The notes under the pieces: generated by a model
Told to the model about the DNA's origin: nothing
Seen by the model: only the letters and a program-made list of their open reading frames with translations
The model's database searches: none
Assembly (NCBI GenBank): GCA_936450465.1
Contig: OW388302.1
Location: 62,223,392-62,287,391 of the forward strand
Length of the DNA: 64,000 nt
DNA from: Gibbula magus
Taxonomy: Eukaryota > Mollusca > Gastropoda > Trochida > Trochidae
Direction of reading: 5' to 3'
Shown here: in pieces, positions 22,434-34,355 of the stretch
Layout: every line of letters starts with the position of its first letter
How positions within the stretch are numbered: the first letter of the stretch is position 1
Translations under genes and position numbers: made by a program

Positions 22434-23754
22434 GAATTTTCAAATTTAACAATGTCGCCTAACAATGACAGAGATTTGAATTTCTCCAAAATGTTGGAAC
22501 TACGTCAATGATCAACCTGCTTGTCTCTATGTCCTGGCAGTGTCCGATAGAAAACAAAGACTCTTGTGACATTGACAACAAATGCATATATACTTCTGTT
22601 ATTAAATAATAATTTAGACGATGAAAAATGAGAGGAGGATTTTGAAAAATGAAATGATGGCATTAGACGTTGTAATCCTGGAAATATTCCTCTTCTTATG
22701 TATAACACTTCTAAAAGACCGGATAAAACTATTGTTTCGTAATTTTAACTCTTTCTTGAATGTATTAACTATTTCTTTCCTGAGAAACACCTCATAAACA
22801 CTAAAAACCCGACCAGGAATAAGTAGAAGTATGAATAAAAGTAAGTAAAGTTATTATTACAAAGATGTACGACAGCAACCTGATTGGATAATCTTAACAG
22901 TCATACAAACGTTATACTGATCTAAACATCCATAAAAAAACCCCAAATAAATTATCCTTTTTGTAATTAACTTTTTACTACAGAGAACCATGTTACATGA
23001 AAGGACTACTGTCCAGGGAAGCAGGAGTCCTGTTGAATAAAATAATAAATAAGATAATTTTCTGTGTTGGATTTTTACACAAAACGAAGCACATCACAAC
23101 ATTCATCCAAATATAAATTATCTTACATTCATAAATATATAATAGCATTGTGTTGAATTTATTGAAATACGACAAATTAAAGTATAGTGACGTGAGACAA
23201 ATACTATGACGTCATTTATGCTTATGGCATGGGCCGTCGTCCGTAGTCCGTCCGTCGTCCGTTTACTTTTCACATTTTCGATTTCTTCTCCGGTACTGCT
23301 ACACCCCCAAAGCTGAAATTGTGTGGGGATGTACCTTAAATTGCATCTAGGGGATCTTATTTTGTACATTTTATCCCGACTCCCCTCAAATATGGGCGTG
23401 GCAGGTTTCCCCTAAAACCTTTAAACGACTTCTCCGAAACCAGTTGGCATAGGAAGCTGAAAATTTAAGAATAACATCTTTATTACATGTAGATGCAAGT
23501 TTGTCCATTTGAACGTGACCGCCAATCAAATATGGGCGTGGCAGGGGGGTCCTGTCTCAAATTTTTAAACGAGTTCTTCTCCAAAACTATTTGAAACAGA
23601 AAGCTAAAATTTTCAGAATAACATCTTTATAACATATATACTAAAGTTTGTTGTCCAGTGTTGTGCTATTTGTCTTTAATCTTATTTAAATGTCTTATTT
23701 TAAACCTAAAATGTCAATGAATTATCTGAAAATATAAAATCCCATAATCAAGAA

Positions 23755-23757
<3 letters not shown>
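22434..23757. other. Intron 1 sequence with weak duplicated phrases
   Basis: TCAAATATGGGCGTGGCAGG occurs twice (about 23386 and 23526), each followed by TTTAAACGA-TTCTCCAAAAC-like text, so an old ~140-bp duplication is present. No gene was seen. Confidence 0.45.

Positions 23758-23840
<83 letters not shown>
23758..23840. repeat. (TA)n microsatellite
   Basis: An uninterrupted run of about 41 TA dinucleotides. It produces an artefactual Ile-Tyr reading frame. Confidence 0.98.
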
Positions 23841-23842
<2 letters not shown>

Positions 23843-24436
23843 TGTGTATGTATACAATCGATATTAATGATTGCAACCCCGAGCCCTAATGTTTTTATCT
23901 CATGGCGTGATTCTTCCATCTCGAGCAATTTGTTTCATAGTCAGGCGTTTTGATTAATTGTGACAGATAGAAGAAGAAATAATACAGTAACACAACAGTA
24001 ATACTGTCATTTATCTATGGAATTATATAAACTGGAAAACATCCTTGTGTTAAAGTTGCGAATTGGCAGACGTAAATTAAGAGGAGGAAGTTGTTTGTGT
24101 CCGAGGCAGGTGGACAATTAATCAAATCACTTTACTAGAGAACTAGCGAGCAAAACATACTAACAACAACACTATGAACAGAATCACCAAACATAACATT
24201 ACGCATAAAGAATGAAAGTATATTGATAATATAATTTTTCAAAAATTGGGACAGCTGCTTGAGTAATGACGACCATTATTTATGGTTTAAACATCAGGAA
24301 AAGACGTTAGAAATGATTTAAAGATTGAAAATAACCCTATTGAATAATCTTAACATTCATCACATAAATGTAATAAATAACTGAATAAATAAAATAGCAC
24401 CCAGGACGTTCAAAGAGACACCAAAATCCGTTGGAA

Positions 24437-24832
24437 ATGATCGTAACATTCGTGAACAGGTGTCAATGATCTTAACATTCATCAACAAGTGTAAATGATC
24501 TTAACATTCATCAACAAGTGACAATGATCTTAACATTCGTGAACAGGTGTAAATGATCTTAACATTCGTGAACAGCTGTAAATGATCTTAACATTCGTGA
24601 ACAGGTGTAAATGATCTTAACATTAAAAAAAGTGTAAATGATCTTAACATTCATCAGCAAGTGACAATGATCTTAACATTCATAAACAAGTGACAATGAT
24701 CTTAACATTCGTAAACAAGTGACAGTGATCTTAACATTCGTGAACAGGTGTCAATGATCTTAACATTCGTGAACAAGTGGCAATGATCTTAACATTCATG
24801 AAGAAGTGTCCATGATCTTACGCTCGTGAAAT
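24437..24832. repeat. 29-bp minisatellite
   Basis: About 13-14 units of AATGATCTTAACATTCGTGA plus ACAGGTGTC with small substitutions. It ends in a diverged unit near 24832. Confidence 0.93.
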
Positions 24833-26267
24833 CGTTATTAAACGAATACCAATAGGAAAGCTAATTTGAATGTGAATATATATTGAAATACACTAATATA
24901 TGATTAAGTCAGTGAAAACACTCGTGAGAACAGTATTAATGAATCTCAAATATAAAGTGAAATTGAAGTTATATATCGTTTGCTGTAGACTCTTACAATT
25001 AAGTCAGAGATAACAGTCATGAAAACATAAATGAACCTCAAAAGTAGTTAGGCCAGTAGATTAAAAAAATATATATGTGATTGTAGTGCAGCAAATCATA
25101 CACATACAAACGTTTCCACATTATTGAAAAAAAAGACAGATACAGATGGAAGTAGTTGATTTGGAATCCCAAGCCAGTGGAAATGCTACGCGAGGATTAA
25201 CAATTATACAGTAAACATTTCAGGTAATGATAAATATCGCAAAGAAAGCATTTCAAACAGACACATTCATAGATATAAAAGTTAACCTTAGACTCAGAAT
25301 AACACAGAGCATGTTAACGTTATAAAAAAGTGCAATCGAATGCACAAAAGTAAACACGGTGAATGAATCAACAAGTACACTTTAAAGTACATGTTCCTAT
25401 CACTTAGAGTTTTAAGATTTTTTACGACTTTTCAAACGTGCACCAACACGATTTTATAAATGAAAATACACAACATAAACATGACAAAAAACTTGCTGTA
25501 AACATAGAGAAAGAAAGTCTACAGAGGTCCACAAAACATGCCTCATTGTAAATCAGTCAATCAAAGAATAATAATCTAAAAGTGCAGTAAATATGTATGC
25601 CACCCAAACAAGATACTATTAAAGAGCTATTGAGTGTGTTGATAAAGTATGTCGGCAAATATGTACCCCATTGAAAAGTAATTATGCACATAATTTACAA
25701 TATTTTCGGTGTCCATACTAGTGCTTAATATAACAGATCTAAAAAGAACCCTTGTTCGTGCGAACCTCTGCGGAACATTTACACATTTCTAATGTATGAT
25801 AGCAAAATAATTAAACGGCATTTTAACATCCAGAATTTGTGAAAGAGGAGCTTTGTATACGGTGGCAATGTTGTTACATAGATAATGTGAGAACGGGGAT
25901 TTGATCGTTGTGTCAGTTAGGAACATACTTGATGCCTTGAAGAGTGTAGAAGACGTTATCAGCTCGCAATGTTCTTGTAAAAATATGACAAGAAAGAGAT
26001 TACGGGTCTATAAGCTTGTACACATTATATACATATAAACATTAATTAACTCACTCTGGCTTCCACCTACACCATTGGTACCCTCATCCTGCCTTTGTCC
26101 TCTCATCCGCCACCCCCTGGCTAATTAACTTACTACTCTCTGGTTTCCTTGTTACCACAACTTCACTTGTACAACCGTTTATGTCATTGTTACCTCATCT
26201 TGTTGTATTTGTTATCTCTTTATCATACCAACATGTATCCTGTATATAATCTGCTGTTTCACCATCC
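24833..26267. other. Intron 1 AT-rich sequence, nothing recognised
   Basis: No supported gene, RNA or clear repeat. Confidence 0.3.
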
Positions 26268-26275
26268 ATTCCATA

Positions 26276-26352
26276 TGCTTGATAACGGTATAAGGATCTA
26301 TACCGAAACGTCGCTATTGTTAATGAAGAAGTTGATCATCCATAAAATATTT
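26276..26352 (+). mobile_element. Retroelement 3'-end-like motif with hairpin, copy 2
   Basis: The stem CGGTATA/TATACCG (26286-26292 with 26299-26305) is followed by GAAACGTCG and, 21 nt later, AAGAAGTTGATCATCCATAA. The stem sequence differs from that at 18348-18365 but pairs equally well. It directly abuts a 5'-truncated MITE family M copy. Confidence 0.45.
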
Positions 26353-26695
26353 GTCTTCTTCATTAAATAAGTTGATGAAATGTATTTGAAAAATAATTTC
26401 ACCAATAGTAAAACATCCTTCTCTCTTCGGAAAATAAAGTTTAAAATGAGTGTACATGTTTCGGTAAAGCCATGGGAATCGTTTTTGTAATACAAAATAA
26501 TAAATTGTGTTCACAATAAAATGGCCGCCATGCAATTTTTGCCTTATACACAACATGGTTTTTAGCACTACAGATAATTGGTTTTTGAATAAGATGTTTT
26601 ACCCTCTAAAGTTAATTTAAATGACATAAACTATCATTATAAACGGGAAATTTGAAAAAGTAAATTTTGCAAAAAACGTGCTACTGCCCCTTTAA
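26353..26695 (+). mobile_element. MITE family M, left end missing
   Basis: Family sequence begins at about ATAAGTTGATGAAATGTATT without the left TTAAAGGGGCAG terminus. It continues through the diagnostic AAAATGGCCGCCATGCAATT and ends correctly at GTGCTACTGCCCCTTTAA. Confidence 0.85.
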
Positions 26696-27098
26696 AGAAA
26701 GGAAACATACTTTTTTAGAATAAGAATGCCTTTTTAATTAAAATATGTATGAATTCAACTGATGGTTTTATTTTACTACATGCGTCAATTTAAAACAATA
26801 TATTAAAGTCAATACTTGTTGAGAAAGACAATATTTGACTTACATAGAAAGATAAATACAACTTGTTCCTTTGTGTATGTTTAAAAAATATATATCCAAC
26901 ACAAGTGAAACAGACAATATAATAATAGAAAAATAAATAACTGTCAAAACGTTTAACAAACATAAAGAGATACAAGACGATGTTAGGAATCATTTTATTT
27001 CCAAAATAACGATGCTGTCAAACTTCTTTTTTAAAAATTTCAAACTTCTAAAATACCACTCCAAGAATGTACGTTCACGTCACTCAAACAAGATCGTA

Positions 27099-27461
27099 TT
27101 AAAGGGGCTGTAGCACGTTTTTTTGCTGAAATAAGTCGATGAAATGTATTTGAAAAATAATGTCAACAATAGTAAAACACCCTTCTCTCTTCGGAAAATC
27201 AAGTTGCAAATGAGTGTACATGGTTCCGTAAAGCCATGGGAATTTTTTTTGTCATTCGAATATAATAAAATGTGTTCACAATAAAATGGCCGCCATGCAA
27301 TTTTGGCTTTATACGCAACAACGTTATTACCACTACGGATCATTGGTTTGTGTAATAAGATGTTTTACCCTCTAAAGTAAATATAAATGACATAAACAAT
27401 CATTATAAATGAGAAATTTGAAAAAATAAAATTTGCAAAAAACGTGCTACAGCGCCTTTAA
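27099..27461 (+). mobile_element. MITE family M, full-length copy
   Basis: 363 bp from TTAAAGGGGCTGTAGCACG to CGTGCTACAGCGCCTTTAA, flanked by TTAA at each end, with all internal landmarks present. Confidence 0.9.
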
Positions 27462-27632
27462 GAGAAAGGCTTTTAAGATACATAATTTAGAACACAACAT
27501 ATTTTATATTATCATCGAACACTAGAGATTGGTGGGGTAATTGATAGTTCAAAGAGAGTGTTCACCAAGTATTCAGCAATGTTGTGATATGACGTGTTAG
27601 TTGCAGTAGGTAGTTTTTGTTGTAACTACAGG

Positions 27633-27978
27633 TTAAAGGGGCAGTAGCACGTTTTTTGCAAAATTATTTTTTTTCAAATTACCTATGTATAATGATAGTT
27701 TGTGTCATTTTAATTTACGTTAGAGGGTAAAACATCTTATTACACAAACCAATTATCTGTAGTAGTAATAACGGTTTTGCGTATAAAGCAAAAATTGCAT
27801 GGCGGCCATTTTATTGTGAACACACTTTATTAATTCGAATGACAAAAACGATTCCCATTGCTTTACTGAGCTATGTACACTCATTTTTAACTTGATTTTC
27901 TGAAGAGAGAAGGGCGTTTTACTATTGGTGAAATTATTTTTCAAATACATTTCATCGACTTATTTTAGCAAAAAAATG
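27633..27978 (-). mobile_element. MITE family M, reverse copy with decayed right end
   Basis: It begins TTAAAGGGGCAGTAGCACG, then runs in reverse orientation (GCAAAATTATTTTTTTTCAA, CATGGCGGCCATTTTATTGT). The far terminal repeat is replaced by ATGTCATGGC near 27978. It lies only about 170 bp from the previous copy and in the opposite orientation. Confidence 0.85.
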
Positions 27979-28496
27979 TCATGGCAATATAGATGATCGG
28001 TGTAACGATTCCTGTGACATGTCATTTACGCCTTACATTTATTCAACATTATTTCTAGAATAAAAGATAATTACACATCTAGACAGACAATAGTATCAAT
28101 ACCTTTAATTTAATATCTGATTAACAGACGAATAGGATACTCGTTTTTGTTTGACATAACCCATACGTCAACTCGTTTATTTGAAATCCAATCTAAGGAG
28201 AAGGAGATCGTGTCCGTTTTTGGTAGAGGTAAAAAATAGGCCTATACAATTATAGCATTTTAATCAAAAGAGTGACTTCTAAAGGGTATTACTCAAAACG
28301 TCTGATGATTATGACGTCATACCATGGCAACGGCATTTGAAAAACCCAGGCCGCATGGAAGAAGGAAGCAAACTTTGACAGATTTAACCAGTTGAAAACA
28401 TTTTAGTTACTTAAAACTAATCCATATTGAGAGTAATTTGAGATATACAAAAGCTAGAAAATAACAGAGGAATAAGACATGAGACATATAAGACAT

Positions 28497-28945
28497 AAGT
28501 CATAAAACCTAATGCATAATGCATAATGCATAATGCATAAGGCATATATAGTAAAGCACACGACGTAATGCATATAAGGCATGAGAAGACACGAGACACG
28601 AGGTATAAGACAGGTATGAGATATGAGACATTAGGCATTTAAGGCATAAGGCATATAAGGCACAGGGCACAAGGCAAGAGGCACGAGACATAATCATGAG
28701 ACACGATTATACTTAGTCTAGTATAGGCACAAGGTATGAGTCATAGGGCATAAGATATAAGACATAAGGCATAAGCATTAGGCATACGACATAAGACATA
28801 ATGCATTATACATTAGGCATTAGGCATTAGGCATTATACATTAGGCATTATGCATAAGACATAAGACATAAGACATGAGACATAAGGCAAAAGAAATAAG
28901 GCATAAGGCATTAGACATAAGGCATTAGGCATTAGGCATAGCCGC
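28497..28945. repeat. Short-unit GGCATAA/GACATAA tandem repeat
   Basis: Degenerate 6-9 bp units (ATAAGGC, ATAAGAC, ATTAGGC) persist for about 450 bp with local perfect runs such as GCATAATGCATAATGCATAA. Open frames across it are repeat artefacts. Confidence 0.9.
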
Positions 28946-29624
28946 TGTAGTGGCTATAAGATTAAACTTATTTGTGTCACAGTGTTTTATTTAGAAAGAT
29001 GTTGAGTTCGCTTGCGTCTGACGTAACAAATCCGTCACTGTGATCTATCTGATATGACATGAAGGAGAGTGCTGGTGGAGAAATGAGAAGGGAGTCAGCA
29101 GTGATCATAATGACAATATGATTAAAAGCTAATCACAAACGTAGAAAGTTACTGGTGTCAGGAAAGTATTATTGGATATCCGGTGTTAGGAGGACGATAC
29201 TGTCCGTGTCTAAAAATGAGTATCTGGAGAAACATCGGCGACACGGTATATACACGGTATCTGAATTAACAGAGGGAGAAGTTGAAGTCCTCGGATGGTT
29301 ACAGCGTACTTGCAGAAGTAGAAAGACATAACTGTCAAATCATTTTATTTGGTTGCTGAGACTAGGAGACAAAATGTGCTGACTCGTGTCAATAGTGCCA
29401 CATTGGCTCTGACATCAGCAGAAAGGGAATGTGTTGGTTTGTGCCAATGTGTAACTAAAGGTGTCTAAGTATTCGTAATGGCGCCATTAGTCAAAGCTTT
29501 CTGTAGGAATAGTAGGACATTGACGTCAAAATGTTTTATTCCCAGTATCATTTTCTTGTTTTTGTCTATGTGTACTGTGTTATACATTACTTACAAACAC
29601 AGGCAGATACTTCGATACCCGAAG

Positions 29625-29694
29625 ACCATCAGCCGAGATACAAGTGAAACACTCTTGAAAGCGGCATTAAACCTCACCTCACCTAAACAATATG
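29625..29694 (+). mobile_element. SINE family A, 3' end only
   Basis: ATACAAGTGAAACACTCTTG followed by AAAGCGGCATTAAACCTCAC matches the final ~45 bp of the family A body and its CTCAC tail. The rest of the element is absent. Confidence 0.7.
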
Positions 29695-29885
29695 GTATGA
29701 GAGAAACCCATTAGATAAACATGAGCGGTACAATACGTTGTATATGTACACGTGTGCAGTTGACGCTAACAGTCATTGTTTCACCCCGTATGGTATCTGA
29801 ACGTGGCATCGCGGGAGAGAGTCGTCACAGTTACTAAACTCGTAGGCTCTGTAGAGTATTACATGGATAAATCTCCTCGAAATCT

Positions 29886-30004
29886 GTGTCAGTCTCATTA
29901 AAATCAGACCGAAATTAGTTGCACAGCGTTTCACAATATATATGATGGTATATGTGTAGCGAAGAGCTTAATTACGATCTGATTTTAATGAGATTGAGTC
30001 TGTG
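29886..30004. mobile_element. ~120-bp foldback (TCTCATTAAAATCAGA arms)
   Basis: The left arm GTCTCATTAAAATCAGA and right arm TCTGATTTTAATGAGATTGA are inverted copies separated by about 70 bp. It is probably a small non-autonomous element; no target duplication was resolved. Confidence 0.55.
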
Positions 30005-30740
30005 TATTACCCTAGCTCGATGTTGGGTAATAAGACAATTAACAATCGTTTCGTAAAAATCGTATGAATCTCTTTCTCGTGTAAAAAAAACCCCCTCTGT
30101 GTATGCATTGCTTTCGATAACATTAGCAGAAAAAAGGAAATGAATATAGAGTGCGAAAAACGTTTTACTGTTAGAAGTGAGTGTGTGTGTTCATGTAATT
30201 AAGTGCTTTACACGCGTCACACGCGTCACTGCCTATCATGTTTAGACAGTGAAGCATATTTTTTCGTTTTCTCCTTTCCCCTTAAGAACATCAGGTTTTT
30301 GAAGAATGCCGTTTAAATGCAAAAAATACAAGTTTTGACAAGGATAAAACGGCATGTTTCCACCGAGGAGACATCAATTTAATAAACGTACCGAGAGTTG
30401 GATAGGAATGATATTTAGGCTTCAAGTATATTCTTCTTAGATGTGACAGTAAATCACAAACAAAGCAGAAAGTGATATTCCTAAATCTATAAAGTTTCAC
30501 AAGGTTCCTATGATCACTCATTTCATGATAATCATTTACTCATTTCTTCACATGTACAAGTTCATGGTTATACAATGAAACCTAGTTATGCTTCATCAAA
30601 TTAGCTCGTAAGTTTATGGACATTATTTCCAATGCAGAATACTCATGTTCCACTGTGCACAACCGATTTCTCCTGTGTTGATAAGAACAGGAAGATGTTC
30701 TGTGCTGATGTTCTTTTCAATCTGAGTAATATTCCTTGCC

Positions 30741-31010
30741 CTATGTCCGTTGTCATCTGCGTATGTTCTTTGTCATCTGGGTATATCTGGGTATGTTTTT
30801 TTTATCACCTAGTATGTTCTTTTTCACCTTGGTTTATCAGGGTATGTTCTTTTTCATCCGGGTATGTTCTTTGTCACCTGGGTATGTTCTTGTCATCTAG
30901 GTATGTTCTTTGTCATCTAGGTGTGTTCTTTGTCATTTAGGTATGTTTTTGGTATATCTGGGTATGTTCTTTGTCATATGGGTATGTTCTTTGTCATCTT
31001 GGTTTATGTT
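30741..31010. repeat. ~20-bp minisatellite
   Basis: About 13 degenerate units of GGGTATGTTCTTTGTCATCT. Confidence 0.88.
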
Positions 31011-31286
31011 GGTATCTGCTTTATCATCTGTTCAATGGCATCTGGGTTTGCTATTTTCAATTGGAGTATGTTCTTCGTGTATATATTGAAACATAATAAA
31101 ATCATAAAACGATATTTATAAATTCTAAGCCATCAAATATCAAAGCCTTGGTATAGTAACAAAAACACCATTTTACAAACTGAAATTAATAAAGAGCACA
31201 AGATTTCATAATCTCAGTTTAGAAAACGGCCAACGAAAAAAAAACCCCCATAAAATAAAGGAGCATTTGACGCTCGTGATTCCCTT

Positions 31287-31766
31287 TTAAGGTGCATCCA
31301 CTGTGTTTGATAAAAATTAATTTGTCTTTAATACGTTCCAACTCACCATAAGTACTGTTTACAGTAGAAATAAATTCACTCAGCTTGTATATTCATCCCC
31401 AATCGCCAAATATATCACAATTACTAGTTTCCAATTAAAATCGAGTAACACCATTATGCATGTGCAGAAACCGAAACTGCACGTCCCATTTACATGCACA
31501 GTAGTTATGTGACCTATTAAACATTATAAACTTAAATTTGTCTTTTTGTCTGTTATAAATAAGATTCCAAAATTACGTTTGACTCATTGGCACGCGCCAC
31601 ACGCGGTACATTGTCCAGTTTTCGATAAAAAATCACTACTTTTACCTTTTTTTTATTTTTACCAAAATGGCAATTTTCGGCAACAGTCAGTTTTTCTCGA
31701 TAACATCACACAATGTATAACGTTTAGCATAAGTGACCCCAAACAACACAATGGATGTACCTTTAA
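31287..31766. mobile_element. TTAA-flanked MITE, GGTRCATCCA type
   Basis: The left end TTAAGGTGCATCCACTGTGT and the inverse of the right end (TTTAAAGGTACATCCATTGT) form a terminal inverted repeat around about 480 non-coding bp, with TTAA at both limits. Confidence 0.65.
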
Positions 31767-32070
31767 ACGACCCTCAATACATGGTTTGATGCCTCTGTGT
31801 TCTTCTGTTTTGACGACAGCCAGACATAGCGTGCAGCTGGTGTAAGCCCAGTGTAAGTAGTCTCTCCGATGTTTGAGCTATCGCTCATTCCTTATGACAC
31901 CTCACAATTCTATCTTGTTATTTTCAAACGCCTTTCGAAAGCCAGCATGGCTCTCAGCTGAATAATCCAATCATAAACGGCCGACCCAGACAAGTTATGT
32001 TTATCTTTTTGCGTGTGTATTGCAGTATATTTCTCGCCCGTTTAAGACGCTGCAATATAATGTTCACACC

Positions 32071-32675
32071 GGGGATGTAGCTCAGTTGGTAGGGCGTCTG
32101 CTCATCACCCGGTAGATCGGTGTTCGATTCCCGGCCGCGTCATACCAAAATACGTTAACGGGGCAGTAGCACGTTTTTTGCAAATTTTATTTTTTCAAAT
32201 TTCCCATTTATAATGATAGTTTATATCATTCATATTTACTTTAGAGGGTAAAACATCTTATTACACAAACCAATTATCCGTAGTGGTAATAACGATGTTG
32301 TGTATAAAGCAAAAATTGCATGGCGGCCATTTTATTGTGAACACAATTTATTATTTCTAATGACAAAAAACGTTTCCAATGGCTTAACGGAACCATGTAC
32401 ACTCATATTTTAGCTTGATTTTCTGAAGAGGGAAGAGTGTTTTACTGTTGGTGACATTATTTTTCAATTACATTTCATCGACTTATTTAACCAGAAAAAC
32501 GTGCTACTGCCCCTTTAAAAGATGGGAGTTGTTGCTTCCTTGCTTGGCGCTCAGCATTATAAGGATAGAACAACGCTTGAACTGGCGCTGCACTGTGGCT
32601 GCCGGGTGCTACTGGCACAACTCGAATTTCCGAATTTATTGTAATGAAGACAATAAAGTGTTATTATTATACTTA
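32071..32675 (+). mobile_element. tRNA-derived SINE family D, split by a MITE
   Basis: The head GGGGATGTAGCTCAGTTGGT contains a canonical A box and GTGTTCGATTCCC a B box. After the inserted MITE (32155-32518) the body continues AAAGATGGGAGTTGTTGCTT .. GGCGCTCAGCATTATAAGGA, and the element ends in AATAAAGTGTTATTATTAT. The acceptor stem halves do not pair (GGGGATG versus GCGTCA), so the head is not a functional tRNA gene. Imperfect flanking CACACC/TACACC may be the target duplication. Confidence 0.7.
32155..32518 (-). mobile_element. MITE family M nested in a SINE
   Basis: Full-length reverse copy: TTAACGGGGCAGTAGCACG at the left and CGTGCTACTGCCCCTTTAA at the right, with TTAA at both ends and all internal landmarks. 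Confidence 0.9.
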
Positions 32676-32900
32676 TTAGTACACCGCAATAATAAACTAG
32701 TGTAATGTATCTGTAAATATGACGTCACAATGGTATGTAGTTACGTCACAATGATCGTACTTTCATCACAAACTCGCGGAAATCTTAGTTTCAGAACAAT
32801 ATCACCAAAGTAATGAACAGAATAAGATATGATACAATTTTCGTGAACGATTTGGTATCAAAACTAGCTCGTTTAATACAAATCATTAACTTAAAAACGG

Positions 32901-33925
32901 TATGTAGGCTAATAGGTGCCTAAGGCTGATCGATAGGTAAAAATAAACCCCCACGCGCGTTGTTCGCTAAATTAGCAAACCAAGCTTATACTAACCTTAA
33001 TTCAGAGTATATGTGAATGCGAATATAGTGAATAATATCTCTTTGATTCCTGAGCACCACTTCCAACGAAGCATCAAAATGCGTATTTACCAGCGTATTA
33101 GGTGGGATCAGCTCATCTGGCGTATTAATTAACGCCTGGTTCCTTGTCCTACTAAGAGACTCAACTCCCTACAGACGACCTGATTGACAGTTCTGATGTA
33201 TATGTCCCCCCGGATGTAACAATTCAGTCTGCATTCATATCTATCGGTCTAATTAGCGGTACGCAGCCTTAATTGAAACTAGCGAGTTAACTCCCTTGAC
33301 GCCACGTGACGACGTTCTCTCACAATGTCGTGTCATGAACCGCTTTTGCAAATCTAGACTAGACTCAGCCTCTGAAGAACATTCCGTTATGACAATTTTT
33401 AGAGGCGTGTTTGTCAAAATTACAAAACTCAGTTTCGGTGACTTTTAGAGACATGATGTATCTTTGTTTCATTCATATGTATCACCCAGGTTTAAAATTG
33501 TCTTGCATTAGGCAACGTATCGTTTTTTTTTCCCGGACAGTTTACATTCACCTCTTCATGTTTCAAGGCAGGCTTTTGAAAAGAAACATGGTTGGCAAAC
33601 AACTAATTCAGATTTCTTCTCCGCCGTCAGTTTCGTCTTCACCTTGCTTGTAACACCCAAGTTGATACACATGCTTATATGAATAACAAACGTCACGAAA
33701 CCACATCTCGAGAGCTCATCTCTGAACCAATTACCATCAAGTCTCCAGATGCCATTTACTCAGTCCTACAACAGCTTCCTTTTTCACCTGAATGTACTAG
33801 CCAGTTATTAATTATTATGACGCAGTGCCTGTTTGGCCGAGTCACGTCTAGTACATTGTCATTGGGGAAACACTGGGGAAGACATTATAATTATATGTGA
33901 CATATATTGTAATTACGATGAATAC
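32901..33925. other. Intron 1 sequence, nothing recognised
   Basis: No supported gene. Short ORFs here have no family features. Confidence 0.3.
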
Positions 33926-33927
33926 TT

Positions 33928-33961
<34 letters not shown>
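33926..33961. repeat. (AACT)n microsatellite
   Basis: About nine consecutive AACT tetramers, lying against the start of a SINE family B copy. Confidence 0.95.
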
Positions 33962-33965
33962 GTAG

Positions 33966-34240
33966 GAAGGAGAGATTGGTAATATACACTCTGAACAGAA
34001 CAGAAAGGGAGCAGAGATGCCTTGATAAAGAGATGTCGAGGTCACGGTGGCCGAATGGGTAAGCTGTTGGTACCGTCAGTGCTGGTGATTGTTAGGCCTA
34101 CCTTCCTCTGAGAATGTGGGTTCACAACCCGCAAGAGACTCGCCCAGACAAAAGGTACAAGATTTTCGACTTTTGACGGTAGTGTGATCCTACATGTAAC
34201 TATGCTACATATGTTCACAAAGTGGTATGGTGTTAAATAA
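33966..34240 (+). mobile_element. SINE family B, forward copy
   Basis: Contains the tRNA-Leu/Ser-like segment GTCACGGTGGCCGAATGGGT and a B-box-like GGGTTCACAACCC, then GAGACTCGCCCAGACAAAAG as in the reverse copy at 60-353. About 80 bp of shared sequence precede the tRNA-like part, so the true 5' limit of the element is uncertain. Confidence 0.6.
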
Positions 34241-34355
34241 GTAGCACAGACAAATCGTGTGGTATTGTATAAACCATAAGAATAAAAGTATACACATATA
34301 GGTATCTCGCGATGACCAGCAATTCAAATATATGCGCTATTAACTTACATATATA

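Larger units (their letters stand above)
32026..32900. mobile_element. Family E composite element, interrupted copy
   Basis: The left part (TTTCTCGCCCGTTTAAGACG .. GTTCACACC) and right part from about 32676 (CACCGCAATAATAAACTAGT .. GACGTCACAATGG .. TTTGGTATCAAAACTAGCTC) together follow the intact copy at 20313-20658. The interruption is a SINE which itself contains a MITE. Confidence 0.65.

Noticed and set aside
23722..23928. Small membrane protein with repeated Ile-Tyr
   Set aside because: It is a translation of the TA microsatellite.
32071..32146. Functional tRNA gene
   Set aside because: A and B boxes are present, but the acceptor and anticodon stems do not pair, and the sequence continues into a SINE body with a T-rich tail.
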